Counted from the stretch's first letter, positions 17,886 to 27,668 are shown. The stretch is DNA of 64,000 nucleotides from Candidatus Acidiferrales bacterium (GCA_035515795.1 DATJAY010000013.1:1-64000); one strand, 5' to 3'. Notes: generated by a model not told the origin, from the letters alone. Program-made: numbers and translations.

Positions 17886-17965
17886 AACAGTGATTCATTT
17901 TATCCGTCTAAATAATGGAGGCATAAATTCAAGCCGCTCTATTTTAAATTCTGAGGAGTTATTAG

Positions 17966-19324
17966 ATGATTAAAAGAATAGTGTATATTTGTGCAATTGT
18001 TGTTTTCGCATCGACAGCATTCGGACAGGACAACAGTACGCCGAGGCAATTGTCGCTCGACGATTGCATAAAAATCGCTCTTGAAAGAAATACAACAGTT
18101 TTACAGTCACAATATCAGGCGGAGAGCCAGGATGCCAGAGTTCTCAGCGCCTATGGTGGATTGTTGCCGTCATTAAACGCCAGCGGAGAATTTAACTACA
18201 CCGACCTCCACTCCCCGCCGGGTTCTTACACCGTTGGTACGACCGTGATACAGACTAATGGAATCAGTATAAACAGACGCTACTCGGCTGGGGTCGAGGC
18301 AAATTACACTTTGTTTAATGGATTTGCGAATTATGCGACGGTGAATCAGGCGAGCTCCGCGAGTCAGGCTGCGGATTTAGGCTTTGGACGCTCAAAACAA
18401 ACTGGCGCATATCAAGCTACTGTGAACTATTTGGCGGTCTTCAACGCAAGAGATCAGCTGAAAATTAGTCAGGACAATCTTACCAGGGATCAGCAGCAGC
18501 TGGAAACGATCAAAGAACAAAATAGCGTCGGCTCCGCATCACTTGCTCAAGTCTATCAGCAGCAATCCGTTGTAGCCGCCGATGAATATTTGCTCGTGCA
18601 GGCAAAGAATACTTATGATCAGGCGCAGGCTTCTCTTAAATTTTTTCTCGGCATTCCCGTTACAGATAACGCGGTTTTTGCCGATTCGACCGTGAAGAGT
18701 GACATCGATACCACGGAATTTGTACAAATAAATCGGCAGTTCAGCGAAACCGCAGCAGTAATAGATAAAGCACTTCAGGCACGTTCGGATTATCAGGCAG
18801 CAGTTGCAGATCTGAATGCTTCTAAATCGTCTTTGACAATCGCAGAGGCAGCGTACTCGCCTGTGATCAGCGCCTCTCTGCAGTACGGGATATACGGACC
18901 TGAATTAGCAAACAGTGGAATTAGCCAGAATAAGAATTTATCTGGCTTACTCAGCGTCTCACTCCCGATCTTCAACGGTTTTCAAACTCAATCGAATATT
19001 GAAGAAGCCGGTGTTGCCGTAAAGTCATCGGAACAAACTCTCGATGCCGCGCAGCGGCAGGTGGCGCTCGATGTATATCAGGCTTTGCTTAATCTTAACG
19101 CTTCCGAAAAAGGTTACGAAGCTGCTGTAAACTCAGTTGCGTCCGCCAAGATCAATTTGGAAACTGCTCAGGAAAAATTCAGGATCGGCGGAGCTACACT
19201 TCTGGATGTCTTGACTGCAAACGCGCAATATACACAGGCATTGTCCAATCAGGTCATTGCTGCTTATACTTATATTCAGGCAAAGAAACAGATAGAGTAC
19301 GCTATCGGAACAATAAATTATTGA
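17966..19324 (+). CDS. TolC-family outer-membrane efflux channel
   Basis: A 452-residue protein with a signal peptide (IVYICAIVVFASTAFG, cleaved near residue 20). It has the two TolC repeats of long coiled coils: LSLDDCIKIALERN at the start of the first and QTLDAAQRQVALDVYQALLN and KFRIGGATLLDVLTANAQY in the second. The motif VGSASLAQVYQQQ is the counterpart in the first repeat. It forms the trimeric exit duct of a tripartite exporter. A GAGGAG ribosome binding site precedes the ATG, and the adaptor gene starts eight bases after its stop, so it heads a five-gene operon through 23846. Confidence 0.93.
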   Translation: MIKRIVYICAIVVFASTAFGQDNSTPRQLSLDDCIKIALERNTTVLQSQYQAESQDARVLSAYGGLLPSLNASGEFNYTDLHSPPGSYTVGTTVIQTNGISINRRYSAGVEANYTLFNGFANYATVNQASSASQAADLGFGRSKQTGAYQATVNYLAVFNARDQLKISQDNLTRDQQQLETIKEQNSVGSASLAQVYQQQSVVAADEYLLVQAKNTYDQAQASLKFFLGIPVTDNAVFADSTVKSDIDTTEFVQINRQFSETAAVIDKALQARSDYQAAVADLNASKSSLTIAEAAYSPVISASLQYGIYGPELANSGISQNKNLSGLLSVSLPIFNGFQTQSNIEEAGVAVKSSEQTLDAAQRQVALDVYQALLNLNASEKGYEAAVNSVASAKINLETAQEKFRIGGATLLDVLTANAQYTQALSNQVIAAYTYIQAKKQIEYAIGTINY

Positions 19325-19332
19325 GGTAAATA

Positions 19333-20616
19333 ATGGCAACTAATAGAAAGAAAAAAAGAATTTTCATTTTATCCGGGGCCGGGCTATTGGTGGTGATCCT
19401 TGTTGCCGCAATAGTTATCGGCGGGAAGAAAGAGCCCGTCATAATGGTCCAAACTGAAAAGGTTGTTCGCCGTACGATCACTCAGGTAGTTACCGCTTCG
19501 GGCGATGTTGAACCCAAGGTGCTCGTGAAAATCAGTCCTGAGGTAAGCGGTGAGATCGTAGACCTTCCTGTGGTGGAAGGACAGCGAGTAGACAAGGGAC
19601 AAGTCATCGTTAAGATACGTCCGGATACATATATCGCCCAGCTCCAGCAAAGTCAGGCGAACCTCCAATCGATGCTCGGGCAACAGGACTTAGCCAAGGC
19701 GAATTACGACAACTCTTCTTCCACGTATAAGCGTGCGCAGGAGCTCTACAAGAAAAACTTAATGAGCGACCAGGATCTCGAGTCTGCAAAGACTCAATAT
19801 GATGTCAACAAAGCGACATATGAGTCTGCCAAGGCGAATGTCGCGTCCGCAAAAGCGCTGCTTGACCAGACACAGGATGCTCTTAGTAAGACCACCATTC
19901 ATGCGCCGATGGACGGAATCGTGAGCGTTCTCAATTCGAAACTCGGTGAGCGTGTTGTCGGCACAAGCATGATGGCGGGCACTGAAATCATGGACGTAGC
20001 CGACATGAAAAGCATGGAAGCCCAGGTGAACGTCGACGAAAACGATGTGGTCCTCGTTGCTGTCGGCGATACTTCTACGTTGTCCGTCGACGCTTTTCCC
20101 GACAAGAAAATAAAAGGAGTCGTATATCAGATAGCATCTTCCGGAACCACGACCGGTGCTGGGACGCAGGACCAGGTGACAAACTTTTTGGTGAAAATAA
20201 GAATTATTCAAAGCGAGGTCGATTTGAAGCCGGCAATGTCGGTGACTGCCGACATCCAGACGGCAACTCATCTTAATGTCCTCTCGGTTCCGATCCAGAG
20301 CGTGACGGTAAGGATGCCGAAGGCATCGGAAGGCAAGGGACAAGGTGAAGCGTCGAGCGTTAGCGATTCAAAGGCAAATGCAAAGCACGAGACAGTGAAC
20401 GAATGCGTGTTTATCGTTGACAAAGGTGTCGCAAAAACGGTGACGGTAAAGCGGGGAATTGCAGACGATAATTATGTTGAGATAACCTCGGGGCTAAAAG
20501 GTGATGAAGAAGTAGTCAGCGGCAACTTCGTCGCCATCAGCCGGGAACTTAATGACGGATCGAAGGTTAGAATAGATAATAATAAATCTATGGCGACAAA
20601 GGCGATCGGAGGATAA
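19333..20616 (+). CDS. MacA/HlyD-type periplasmic adaptor of an ABC exporter
   Basis: A 427-residue membrane-fusion protein. The N-terminal helix ([22 protein letters not shown]) anchors it. The lipoyl half-motifs [20 protein letters not shown] and [15 protein letters not shown]-like [11 protein letters not shown] bracket a coiled-coil hairpin (about residues 95-185), and a beta-barrel and membrane-proximal domain follow. An insertion rich in Ser, Lys and Glu at about 335-355 is unusual. It links the TolC-type channel encoded upstream with the MacB-like ATPase/permeases encoded downstream. The next gene begins after four bases. Confidence 0.92.
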   Translation: MATNRKKKRIFILSGAGLLVVILVAAIVIGGKKEPVIMVQTEKVVRRTITQVVTASGDVEPKVLVKISPEVSGEIVDLPVVEGQRVDKGQVIVKIRPDTYIAQLQQSQANLQSMLGQQDLAKANYDNSSSTYKRAQELYKKNLMSDQDLESAKTQYDVNKATYESAKANVASAKALLDQTQDALSKTTIHAPMDGIVSVLNSKLGERVVGTSMMAGTEIMDVADMKSMEAQVNVDENDVVLVAVGDTSTLSVDAFPDKKIKGVVYQIASSGTTTGAGTQDQVTNFLVKIRIIQSEVDLKPAMSVTADIQTATHLNVLSVPIQSVTVRMPKASEGKGQGEASSVSDSKANAKHETVNECVFIVDKGVAKTVTVKRGIADDNYVEITSGLKGDEEVVSGNFVAISRELNDGSKVRIDNNKSMATKAIGG

Positions 20617-20620
20617 AATA

Positions 20621-21358
20621 ATGTCGGGTAATGTTATTGAGCTGATCAAGGTAAATAAAGTTTACGACATGGGTGCAGAAGTCCAGGTCCAGGCACTTAA
20701 GGACATAGATCTCACTATCAAGAAGGGAGAATACGTATCGATAATGGGACCGTCCGGTTCCGGGAAGACGACGCTCATGAATATTCTCGGCTGTCTTGAC
20801 ACTCCGACCAGCGGCAAATATCTGTTCGACGGCGTAAACGTCAGCGACATGGATGACAACGAGCTTGCGAAAATTCGCAACCAGGGGATAGGATTTGTAT
20901 TTCAGACTTTCAATTTGATTCCTCGCTCTGACGCCCTGCATAACGTCGAACTCCCTCTGATCTACAGCGGAGTTCCGGCGGCTGACAGAAAAGAACGGGC
21001 AAAAAAAACGCTCGAAATGGTTGGTCTCGCCGAGCGTGTCCATCATAAGCCGAATGAGCTTTCCGGCGGGCAGCGCCAGCGTGTTGCGATCGCGCGGGCA
21101 CTTATTAATAACCCATCGATTATCCTTGCTGACGAACCGACGGGGAATTTAGATTCGAAGACAGGCGACGAGATAATGTTGTTCATGGAGGAATTGCACA
21201 ACAAAGGGATCACGATAATTCTTGTCACTCACGAAGAATACATCGCCGAGCATTCGAAGAGAATAATCAGGATAAGGGATGGAATGATAGAAAGCGATTT
21301 GCCGTTGGAAAAGAACGGTAAGGTTCACGCATTCCACGAGGCGGAAAAGGTTCATTAA
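20621..21358 (+). CDS. MacB-type ABC transporter ATP-binding protein
   Basis: A 245-residue ATPase of the LolD/MacB/FtsE class. Walker A is GPSGSGKTT (43-51), the Q-loop region [10 protein letters not shown], the signature [15 protein letters not shown], Walker [14 protein letters not shown], and the H-loop [14 protein letters not shown]. The L-x-L-I-P-R after the Q-loop and the D-E-P-T-G-N-L-D-S run are typical of this exporter class. The ATPase is separate from the permeases, unlike E. coli MacB where they are fused. Its stop shares one base with the next start. Confidence 0.94.
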   Translation: MSGNVIELIKVNKVYDMGAEVQVQALKDIDLTIKKGEYVSIMGPSGSGKTTLMNILGCLDTPTSGKYLFDGVNVSDMDDNELAKIRNQGIGFVFQTFNLIPRSDALHNVELPLIYSGVPAADRKERAKKTLEMVGLAERVHHKPNELSGGQRQRVAIARALINNPSIILADEPTGNLDSKTGDEIMLFMEELHNKGITIILVTHEEYIAEHSKRIIRIRDGMIESDLPLEKNGKVHAFHEAEKVH

Positions 21359-22584
21359 TGTCCTTTTTGAGCGAGCTACAAGAAGGTTTGAAACTCTCGT
21401 TCGCCGCATTAATGGCCAACAAGATCAGAGCGGCACTGACGATGGTCAGTATTTTTATCGGTATCGTCGCGGTGACACTGATGGGCGCGGCAATAACGGG
21501 TCTTACTAACTCGTTCAACAAGAGCTTTCAATTCATGGGTGCCGATGTCCTGTATGTTGACAAATGGCAATGGGGTTTTAGCGGCGGAGAATGGTGGAAG
21601 TATCGAAATCGGAAAGACCTGAAACCTGAATATGCCGAGAGAATACAGAGAGAAGCGACGTTAGCTGCCGCTGTTGCACCGGAAACCGATCGAAACGGGA
21701 TTGTGAAATATAAAAATAAGGTTGCAAACAACGTCGATATCGTGGGGACTACTGCGTCTTATCCGGATGTGACTAACATGAGCCTCGACGCGGGAAGGTT
21801 TTTCACCCTTGAAGAAGATCGCGGGAATAGACCCATGGTAATCATAGGCGGTGACGTCGCAGATGCCCTTTTCCCCAATCAGGATCCGATAGGACAGTCG
21901 ATCAAGATTAACGGTTTATCTTTCCGCGTCGTCGGTGTCAGAAGTAAAGAGGGAAGTTTTCTCGGAATGTTCAGTCTTGATAACGTTGTATTCATTCCCA
22001 TCGGACAATTCCAGGACATTTACGGAACTCGTTTTTCCGCCACGATAGATGTCCGAGCCTCTAATGAAAAAGACTTAGATGACTCAAAGGAAGAGTTGAG
22101 AGGAATAATGAGAAAGATCAGGGGTCTGGCCCCCTATCAAGAGGACGATTTTTCAATCAATCAACAGGATCAATTCACGAATGCGTTTGATCAGATGATA
22201 ATGTATGTAGGAGCGATCGGGATCTTTGTTACCGCACTTTCTTTATTCGTCGGCGGTATCGGCATTATGAATATAATGTTCGTCAGTGTTACTGAACGGA
22301 CGAAGGAGATTGGAATCAGAAAGGCGCTCGGTGCGCCGAGGCGCGCGATCCTGGCACAGTTCTTGCTCGAAGCGGTATTGATTTGTTTAAGCGGAGGATT
22401 GATTGGCCTCGGAGCTTCATATCCGCTGAGCATGCTCGTTGACAAAGTGCTCCCTACGTCTATGCCGGTATCGATTGCAATCACGGGAATCTTGATATCG
22501 CTCGTGGTTGGTGTCATCTCAGGAATTGTACCCGCGCTGAGGGCATCCAGGCTCGATCCGGTTGATGCACTGCGATATGAGTAA
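21358..22584 (+). CDS. MacB/FtsX-type ABC transporter permease 1
   Basis: A 408-residue permease: helix 1 (RAALTMVSIFIGIVAVTLMG), a large periplasmic MacB core domain (about residues 50-270), then three C-terminal helices of the FtsX domain with the motif SVTERTKEIGIRKALGA and GIVPALRASRLDPVDALRYE at the end. It works mechanically with the ATPase to pass substrate from the periplasm to the TolC channel. The R-K-D-L-K-P stretch in the core is shared in outline with the second permease, which suggests an old duplication. Confidence 0.93.
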   Translation: MSFLSELQEGLKLSFAALMANKIRAALTMVSIFIGIVAVTLMGAAITGLTNSFNKSFQFMGADVLYVDKWQWGFSGGEWWKYRNRKDLKPEYAERIQREATLAAAVAPETDRNGIVKYKNKVANNVDIVGTTASYPDVTNMSLDAGRFFTLEEDRGNRPMVIIGGDVADALFPNQDPIGQSIKINGLSFRVVGVRSKEGSFLGMFSLDNVVFIPIGQFQDIYGTRFSATIDVRASNEKDLDDSKEELRGIMRKIRGLAPYQEDDFSINQQDQFTNAFDQMIMYVGAIGIFVTALSLFVGGIGIMNIMFVSVTERTKEIGIRKALGAPRRAILAQFLLEAVLICLSGGLIGLGASYPLSMLVDKVLPTSMPVSIAITGILISLVVGVISGIVPALRASRLDPVDALRYE

Positions 22585-22613
22585 CCAAAAATTGTGGATG
22601 AAGAATTTGAACT

Positions 22614-23846
22614 ATGAATAAGAATTTCATCTTGTCTGAATGGAGAGAGAGTTTTGCGATGGCGTTGTCCGCCATACGAGCTAACAAGCTTCGCTCAAGT
22701 CTCACTCTGCTTGGAATCGTTGTCGGCGTCTTCTCGATCATTGCGGTCAACACGGCTATGACAGTTCTTCAGGACTACGTAGTATCCAAATTGAATTCCA
22801 TGGGCTCAAACACTTTTATGGTTCGGAAGTTTCCAGCTTTCTTTACGGACTGGGACAAATATAGAAATCGAAAGGATCTCACCTATGAACAGGCCATGGA
22901 ATTGAAGGAACGCGCTACGCTGGCATCGAGTGTCGGCGTGCTGGCAGGTAAGTGGGGGAAGATCGTCGAGTATCGTGACCAGAAGACGAATCCAAATGTG
23001 AACCTGTTGGGAATTACCCCCGATATTTCTACGGCGCGGAATGAGGTGATGGAGGAAGGAAGATCGGTAAGTGAAAGCGACGTCGAGACGGGACGTCTTG
23101 TTTGCGTTCTCGATCCAAATTTAGCAAAGGCTCTGTTTGTCCACTCCGATCCGCTTGGAGCAGTGGTGACAGTGGACGGTATCGGATACACCGTTGTTGG
23201 GGTCATTGAAGACCAGGGAAACATGATCGGACAGCAATACTATCTGGAGATACCGATCTCGGCTTTTTTCGCTCGGTACGGAAAAGAAAGAAGCATGAAC
23301 ATTTATATCCAGGCGAAGAGCCAGAATCTATTCGATGCAGCCCAGGAGCAAGCCATAGGAATTCTGCGCACGGTCCGGCAGGTGCCGCCCGGAAAAGACA
23401 ACGACTTTGATATCATCTCGAATGCGTCGTTGGTTGGACAATTCGATAAGGTGACCTTCTACGTAAAGATCGGTGCGATAGTGGTGAGCGCTATCGCGTT
23501 GCTCGCGGCGGGTGTCGGAATCATGAATATCATGCTCGTCGGTGTCACCGAACGCACGAGAGAGATCGGCGTCAGAAAATCCGTAGGCGCGACGAAGCGA
23601 AACATATTAATCCAGTTTTTGTTGGAAGCCATCGTGCTGTGTGAAGTCGGAGGAGTTGTAGGAATTATTCTTGGTTTGATTGGAGGAAACTTAGCAGCGG
23701 TTGTGTTGCACCTGAAAGGTGCTTTCCCCGTAGATTGGGCAATAATCGGACTTGTCGTATGTTCGCTCGTCGGCATCACATTCGGGGTCTATCCTGCATA
23801 CAAAGCGGCGAGCGTAGACCCGATCGAGTCGTTGAGATATGAATGA
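22614..23846 (+). CDS. MacB/FtsX-type ABC transporter permease 2
   Basis: A 410-residue paralogue of the previous permease: helix 1 (LRSSLTLLGIVVGVFSIIAV), a periplasmic MacB core domain containing KYRNRKDLTYEQAMEL, and a C-terminal FtsX domain with GVTERTREIGVRKSVGA and the ending ASVDPIESLRYE. Together with permease 1 it could form a heterodimer driven by one ATPase, as in several Gram-positive and Bacteroidota exporters; MacB of E. coli is a homodimer. It starts 29 bases after the stop of permease 1 and ends the operon. Confidence 0.93.
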   Translation: MNKNFILSEWRESFAMALSAIRANKLRSSLTLLGIVVGVFSIIAVNTAMTVLQDYVVSKLNSMGSNTFMVRKFPAFFTDWDKYRNRKDLTYEQAMELKERATLASSVGVLAGKWGKIVEYRDQKTNPNVNLLGITPDISTARNEVMEEGRSVSESDVETGRLVCVLDPNLAKALFVHSDPLGAVVTVDGIGYTVVGVIEDQGNMIGQQYYLEIPISAFFARYGKERSMNIYIQAKSQNLFDAAQEQAIGILRTVRQVPPGKDNDFDIISNASLVGQFDKVTFYVKIGAIVVSAIALLAAGVGIMNIMLVGVTERTREIGVRKSVGATKRNILIQFLLEAIVLCEVGGVVGIILGLIGGNLAAVVLHLKGAFPVDWAIIGLVVCSLVGITFGVYPAYKAASVDPIESLRYE

Positions 23847-23860
23847 CGGGGTCAGACCTC

Positions 23861-23905
23861 AAAAGTCAGAGATACATGTCAAATATTTCCGAGCTGTGAC
23901 TTTTT
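23861..23905. terminator. Possible bidirectional terminator between convergent genes
   Basis: AAAAGTCA (23861-23868) and TGACTTTT (23897-23904) form an eight-pair stem with A- and T-rich flanks on either strand. It sits between the ABC permease gene (plus) and the lemA gene (minus). The 28-base loop is large. Confidence 0.4.
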
Positions 23906-23969
23906 GATATTCCTTCTCTCATGCCATTCTCCTGAGTCGTTTTTCTTGTCAAGTGTAAACCGCATTGGA

Positions 23970-24527
23970 TCAAAACCTCACCGCGACGTCCTGTTTGTCT
24001 GCGTCTGCGGCCTTGAAAAATTCCTGGGGCGTGTAGTTGAGTAATCTGGCGATGAATACGTATGGTATTTGAGCTATGCGTATGTTAAATGTGTTCACTG
24101 AATCATTGTAAAATTCCCGCCTATCGGCAATTTGGCTTTCTATTTCGGATATTCTGTTCTGAAATTGGACGAACATCTCATCCGCCTTCAACTCGGGATA
24201 ATTTTCAGAGACGGCAAAAAGAGATTTCAGAGCTGAGGTCATCATATTATCCGCCTGCGCTTTTTCCGGTATTGTCTTCGCCTGAGCATACGCCGACCGC
24301 GCTTGCGTTACCCGTATCAAAACGTCCCTTTCAAAGTTCATATATCCTTTCACGGAATCCATCAACTTTGTCAATTCATCATGGCGCTGTTTTAACAAGA
24401 CATCAATATTGCTCCAGGCTTTTGAAATATTGTTTTTCAGAAAAATGAGACTGTTGTAAATAGAAACAAGAGATCCAACGAGCACGATAACAATAAGGAG
24501 AACGATTACAAGTATTACGATTTCCAT
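23970..24527 (-). CDS. LemA family protein
   Basis: A 185-residue membrane protein. The N-terminal helix is VILVIVLLIVIVLVGSLVSIYNSLI, followed by the LemA core KNNISKAWSNIDVLLKQRHDEL and the conserved MMTSALKSLFAVSENYPELKA. ENYP-L-KA and F-x-x-Q-x-x-I-S-x-x-E-x-x-I are family hallmarks, and IAQIPYVFIARLLNY closes it. LemA folds as a four-helix bundle and is of unknown function. It starts ten bases after the stop of the GIDE-domain gene, so the two are one operon; the same pairing occurs in other bacteria. Confidence 0.92.
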   Translation of the reverse strand: MEIVILVIVLLIVIVLVGSLVSIYNSLIFLKNNISKAWSNIDVLLKQRHDELTKLMDSVKGYMNFERDVLIRVTQARSAYAQAKTIPEKAQADNMMTSALKSLFAVSENYPELKADEMFVQFQNRISEIESQIADRREFYNDSVNTFNIRIAQIPYVFIARLLNYTPQEFFKAADADKQDVAVRF

Positions 24528-24537
24528 GATGATATCC

Positions 24538-25623
24538 TCACAATAAATTTGATAGATAAAGTATTCCTGAGAATCCCGTAAGAAAAATTATCGCTCCATA
24601 AGAGAGGCCGGCAATCATTCCCCATTTTTCCTGATGGAGTGTGTACTGCTCGCGGCTCTCTGAGATTACAAAAGGGGTTTCAGCTCCTTCTTGAATAACA
24701 AGCTGCTCTGTTGTACCATCTTTTCTGACGGTAGCTGTTCCTAGAATGAATACGGGGTCGTTCGGTGCCAGAAATTGCTCGATGTAATGTTTATCGCCGG
24801 CCTTGGGAGAAAAATCTGCCGAATAGACATCGCTGGTATCGTTCGGAGTTCCATCTGCATTCAACATTCCGAACTCTCTGTCGGAAATCTTAACTTCAGC
24901 GTCCTGAGGGTCCACCATGATTTCTCCTGTGTCGTCTTTGACCCAAAAGGGAACCTTGTACGTCGGACCGGGCATTTTCTGCCAGTCATTGTATTCGTCG
25001 GAATGTTGATCCTCGCTGCCAGTGCATATTTCCAGTGAACTCGTGCAATAGACACAGGGCGACTTGGAATATGGAGTCGTAAGAACATTTCTCGATACAA
25101 TCGTGCCGCTTATTTCCACCGGTCCTATTGCCACCGATCGGATCTTTGAGCGAGGGATATTTTGCATGACTTGGAGTTCATGCATTTTCCCAAAGCCGGA
25201 TTGGAAAAGAATAGAGCCAATAATTGCAAGGAAAAATGAGACCATGATCGAAGCGGTGGATATTACGGAGTGAAGAGCTTTCATGTAGGATGTCAAAGAC
25301 GTGTAAGACATACTTATTACCATAGCTACAATTATTGCACAAATTAGGAATATCCCGGCGATGACTCTCCTTTGAGGAAGAAACAGGAGACTAAAACCGA
25401 CAAATAAATAAAAGATAACTACGGAAGTAAAATATCCAACGGAGAGCATAACTGCCGGGATAATAATCGAGGCTATGAGACCGAAGATAAATCTACCGGC
25501 TGAATTCACAAGCGCAAAGAATTTATCTTCTAAGCTGCCGTCGGCAAAAAATCTTTTATATAAGTACCACGATAGAAATAGACACAAGAAAAAAGCCAAA
25601 AAATACAGAACAGCAGGATCCAT
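24538..25623 (-). CDS. GIDE-domain (E3 ubiquitin ligase-like) membrane protein
   Basis: A 361-residue protein. About the first 140 residues hold several membrane helices (AVLYFLAFFLCLFLSWYLYK, FIFGLIASIIIPAVMLSVGY and others). The soluble part has SVAIGPVEISGTIVSRNVLTTPYSKSPCVYC and the block WQKMPGPTYKVPFWVKDDTGEI then VDPQDAEVKI, matching the GIDE domain of the mitochondrial ligase MUL1/MAPL, without any RING finger. A last helix lies at the C-terminus (IAGLSYGAIIFLTGFSGILYL). Bacterial members commonly sit beside lemA, as here. No ubiquitin-ligase activity is implied; the function is unknown. Confidence 0.8.
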   Translation of the reverse strand: MDPAVLYFLAFFLCLFLSWYLYKRFFADGSLEDKFFALVNSAGRFIFGLIASIIIPAVMLSVGYFTSVVIFYLFVGFSLLFLPQRRVIAGIFLICAIIVAMVISMSYTSLTSYMKALHSVISTASIMVSFFLAIIGSILFQSGFGKMHELQVMQNIPRSKIRSVAIGPVEISGTIVSRNVLTTPYSKSPCVYCTSSLEICTGSEDQHSDEYNDWQKMPGPTYKVPFWVKDDTGEIMVDPQDAEVKISDREFGMLNADGTPNDTSDVYSADFSPKAGDKHYIEQFLAPNDPVFILGTATVRKDGTTEQLVIQEGAETPFVISESREQYTLHQEKWGMIAGLSYGAIIFLTGFSGILYLSNLL

Positions 25624-25689
25624 TTTCTAGAGCCCTTCTAATATTATTCCACGCGTGCCACTTTGTTTTGCGCTTCGATGAAATATAAG

Positions 25690-25727
25690 CCGGGGATGCT
25701 GCAGAAAAAAATTTCTCTGTGCCCCGG
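25690..25727 (-). terminator. Nested hairpin between the Rossmann-protein and GIDE genes
   Basis: CCGGGG and CCCCGG (25690-25695, 25722-25727) enclose an inner AGAAA/TTTCT hairpin. It lies just beyond the stop of the 571-residue protein gene in its reading direction, with the T-rich TTATATTT beyond. It is probably a terminator or mRNA 3'-end structure. Confidence 0.4.
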
Positions 25728-25740
25728 GATATCAGTGTCC

Positions 25741-27456
25741 TTACGCCTTCATCCTCAGCCCTTTTTCCTCATACGAGAAAATCCAGCCGACGATTTTCCC
25801 GGGCTCGATCGATTCGAAGTTGTTCCAGTATTCCTTTGTATAAATGAATCTGGAGCTCGTCTCGTTAACCGGGATCGGCTCGACGGACTTTCTTATTTCA
25901 TCGAATCTTTTTTTCCATAACTCCATATTCTTGACGCGCAGATCGACCCATCCATCGTGTGCCCACGCGTCAATAGTTTTCTGATTTGCCGGAAGAATTT
26001 CTTCCCCTCTGAACGGCGGAATCTTTATCTCGTTTCCTCGCAGCAGGCTGTTTCCATCCGGAAGCAAAATCGGAATGCCTATCGATATGATCTCCGAGCG
26101 GAGGCTTTTATTTTCTTTTATCATTTCGCTCAACTCCTCGGACATTTTCCCTGCGGAAGTTTTTTCGACCTTATCAAGAGTGCTGTAGCGCTTCGACAGC
26201 AAATAGCTTTCGTAGAGCAGCTTGGAGAGCCGGGGCGGTCCGAGAAGCTCGAACGCTACACTGTCAACATTGTGTTCCTGTTCGAGCTCCCGCATTTTCT
26301 TGAAGGCAGAATGAAATAGATAGCCTGCCCTGTAAGTCGGCGCGAGTGTCGCATTATCGAGGGCATTGATGATGTCGTGGCCTGTGTTGCCGCCTTTGAT
26401 TTCAAAGACTACATCTTCTGCAATCTCTTCGGGCGTCACATACTCCATTTGGCCGGGCGCAGTTATCGCCTCAAATTCGTCCAAGGAGAAGAGTCCATTT
26501 TCACCGGTGTCTATGAAAACGGAGCGGAGAGGCTCGTTGCTCTTTACCACCTTGCTCGAATTCTTCAATTCCAGTTTGCTGTCTATCTTATATGGATCAT
26601 CCGGAGAGCAATCCTGAAGCAATATAGGTTTGCCTCGTTTCATTATCTCGCCGAAACCGATTCGTTTCCACGCGATTGCTGCCGTCGGCTTGATTTCCTT
26701 TGTGATCGGCGCGTCCGGAGTTCGTCCCATCAGAAACATCAGCAGCGTGTGTGCTCCGGCAACTGCAGATTTCGAGAGGAGGACGCTGCTCGGTTTTTCT
26801 TCGCTGTGAGTATAAGGAATGTTCAGTCCCATTCCGCCGGTTCCGCTTGTACCTATTTTCATGTAGATTTGTGTGCCGGCATCGTGCATCGAACGATAGA
26901 GGATCTGGATATGCCTGATCAGCTGCGGGGTATAAAGCGTGCATAAAAGTTTTTCCACGGTATCAAATAGCTCGTGGCCCTTGGTTGACGAATCATGTTT
27001 TGCCCTGTCAAGCTCCTTCAACAGCGTGCGGCTCGATTGAAACAAATCTTGATAAGCGATTGCGGTTGCTGAATTGATGCAGTCGATGATGACTTCCGGC
27101 CTGTAATCGGTAAGGAGATTATAAATTGTGCTTGATTTGAGAATATCTTCGGACAATTCGCCGAGCGTGTCGTTGATGAGAGCGCGGCGATTCTCGGAAT
27201 TATTCAGGATCTCCTCGCGCGGCAGGTCTTTGAACTCCTCTCTAACGAAAATGTTGCCATGATATGGGATGAAAAAGTCGGCGTCATGTCCGGCAAACTC
27301 TTTTCCGAGCTGCGCAACCGCATCGATTGCTTCCGATTTCAAGAGAGACGTGACAATTATTTTGTCCGGTTTCTCCGGAACAAGCTTCCGGCAGATTGCG
27401 GAGCCAACCAAGCCCCACCCGCCAAGAACAAGGACTGTTTTTCCTTTGATCTCCAT
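25741..27456 (-). CDS. Large Rossmann-fold (SDR-like) protein of unknown function
   Basis: A 571-residue protein beginning with a clear dinucleotide-binding motif LVLGGWGLVGSAIC (9-22), as in extended short-chain dehydrogenases/epimerases. A later segment, IGTSGTGGMGLNIPYTH and VLLSKSAVAGAH (about 201-235), looks like the SDR serine and Lys regions, with Lys229 present, but the position four residues before it is Val225 instead of the catalytic tyrosine. The C-terminal 250 residues have no family I recognise. AAGGAGGA precedes the ATG. The product could be an inactive or differently acting dehydrogenase. It precedes the GIDE-lemA pair on the same strand with a hairpin between. Confidence 0.7.
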   Translation of the reverse strand: MEIKGKTVLVLGGWGLVGSAICRKLVPEKPDKIIVTSLLKSEAIDAVAQLGKEFAGHDADFFIPYHGNIFVREEFKDLPREEILNNSENRRALINDTLGELSEDILKSSTIYNLLTDYRPEVIIDCINSATAIAYQDLFQSSRTLLKELDRAKHDSSTKGHELFDTVEKLLCTLYTPQLIRHIQILYRSMHDAGTQIYMKIGTSGTGGMGLNIPYTHSEEKPSSVLLSKSAVAGAHTLLMFLMGRTPDAPITKEIKPTAAIAWKRIGFGEIMKRGKPILLQDCSPDDPYKIDSKLELKNSSKVVKSNEPLRSVFIDTGENGLFSLDEFEAITAPGQMEYVTPEEIAEDVVFEIKGGNTGHDIINALDNATLAPTYRAGYLFHSAFKKMRELEQEHNVDSVAFELLGPPRLSKLLYESYLLSKRYSTLDKVEKTSAGKMSEELSEMIKENKSLRSEIISIGIPILLPDGNSLLRGNEIKIPPFRGEEILPANQKTIDAWAHDGWVDLRVKNMELWKKRFDEIRKSVEPIPVNETSSRFIYTKEYWNNFESIEPGKIVGWIFSYEEKGLRMKA

Positions 27457-27606
27457 CGGTCCTCCTTTTTTTGAGTGCCTATAAATTAATTCCTATGTGT
27501 CGGTTGAACAAGCGGCGAGTCGTCAATAATGGATCGCCAGATTCATGGATCATTTGGACCGTAGAATCTGCAAGATGATCGCTGGTCCCTAAAGCTATTA
27601 AATCAT

Positions 27607-27635
27607 TTGACTTTATGTCCCGCATGATTTAAACT
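27607..27635 (+). promoter_or_regulatory. Putative promoter of the FadL-lipoprotein operon
   Basis: TTGACT (27607-27612), a 17-base spacer and TAAACT (27630-27635) match the sigma-70 consensus at 5/6 and 4/6. Transcription would begin near 27642 and leave a leader of about 27 bases with a GGGAGGT ribosome binding site. Confidence 0.45.
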
Positions 27636-27668
27636 TACCCGTTACCGAAACTAAAAAGGGAGGTATCT

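Noticed and set aside
24538-25623. A bacterial ubiquitin-like ligation system
   Set aside because: The GIDE-domain protein has no RING finger, and no E1, E2 or ubiquitin-like gene is nearby.
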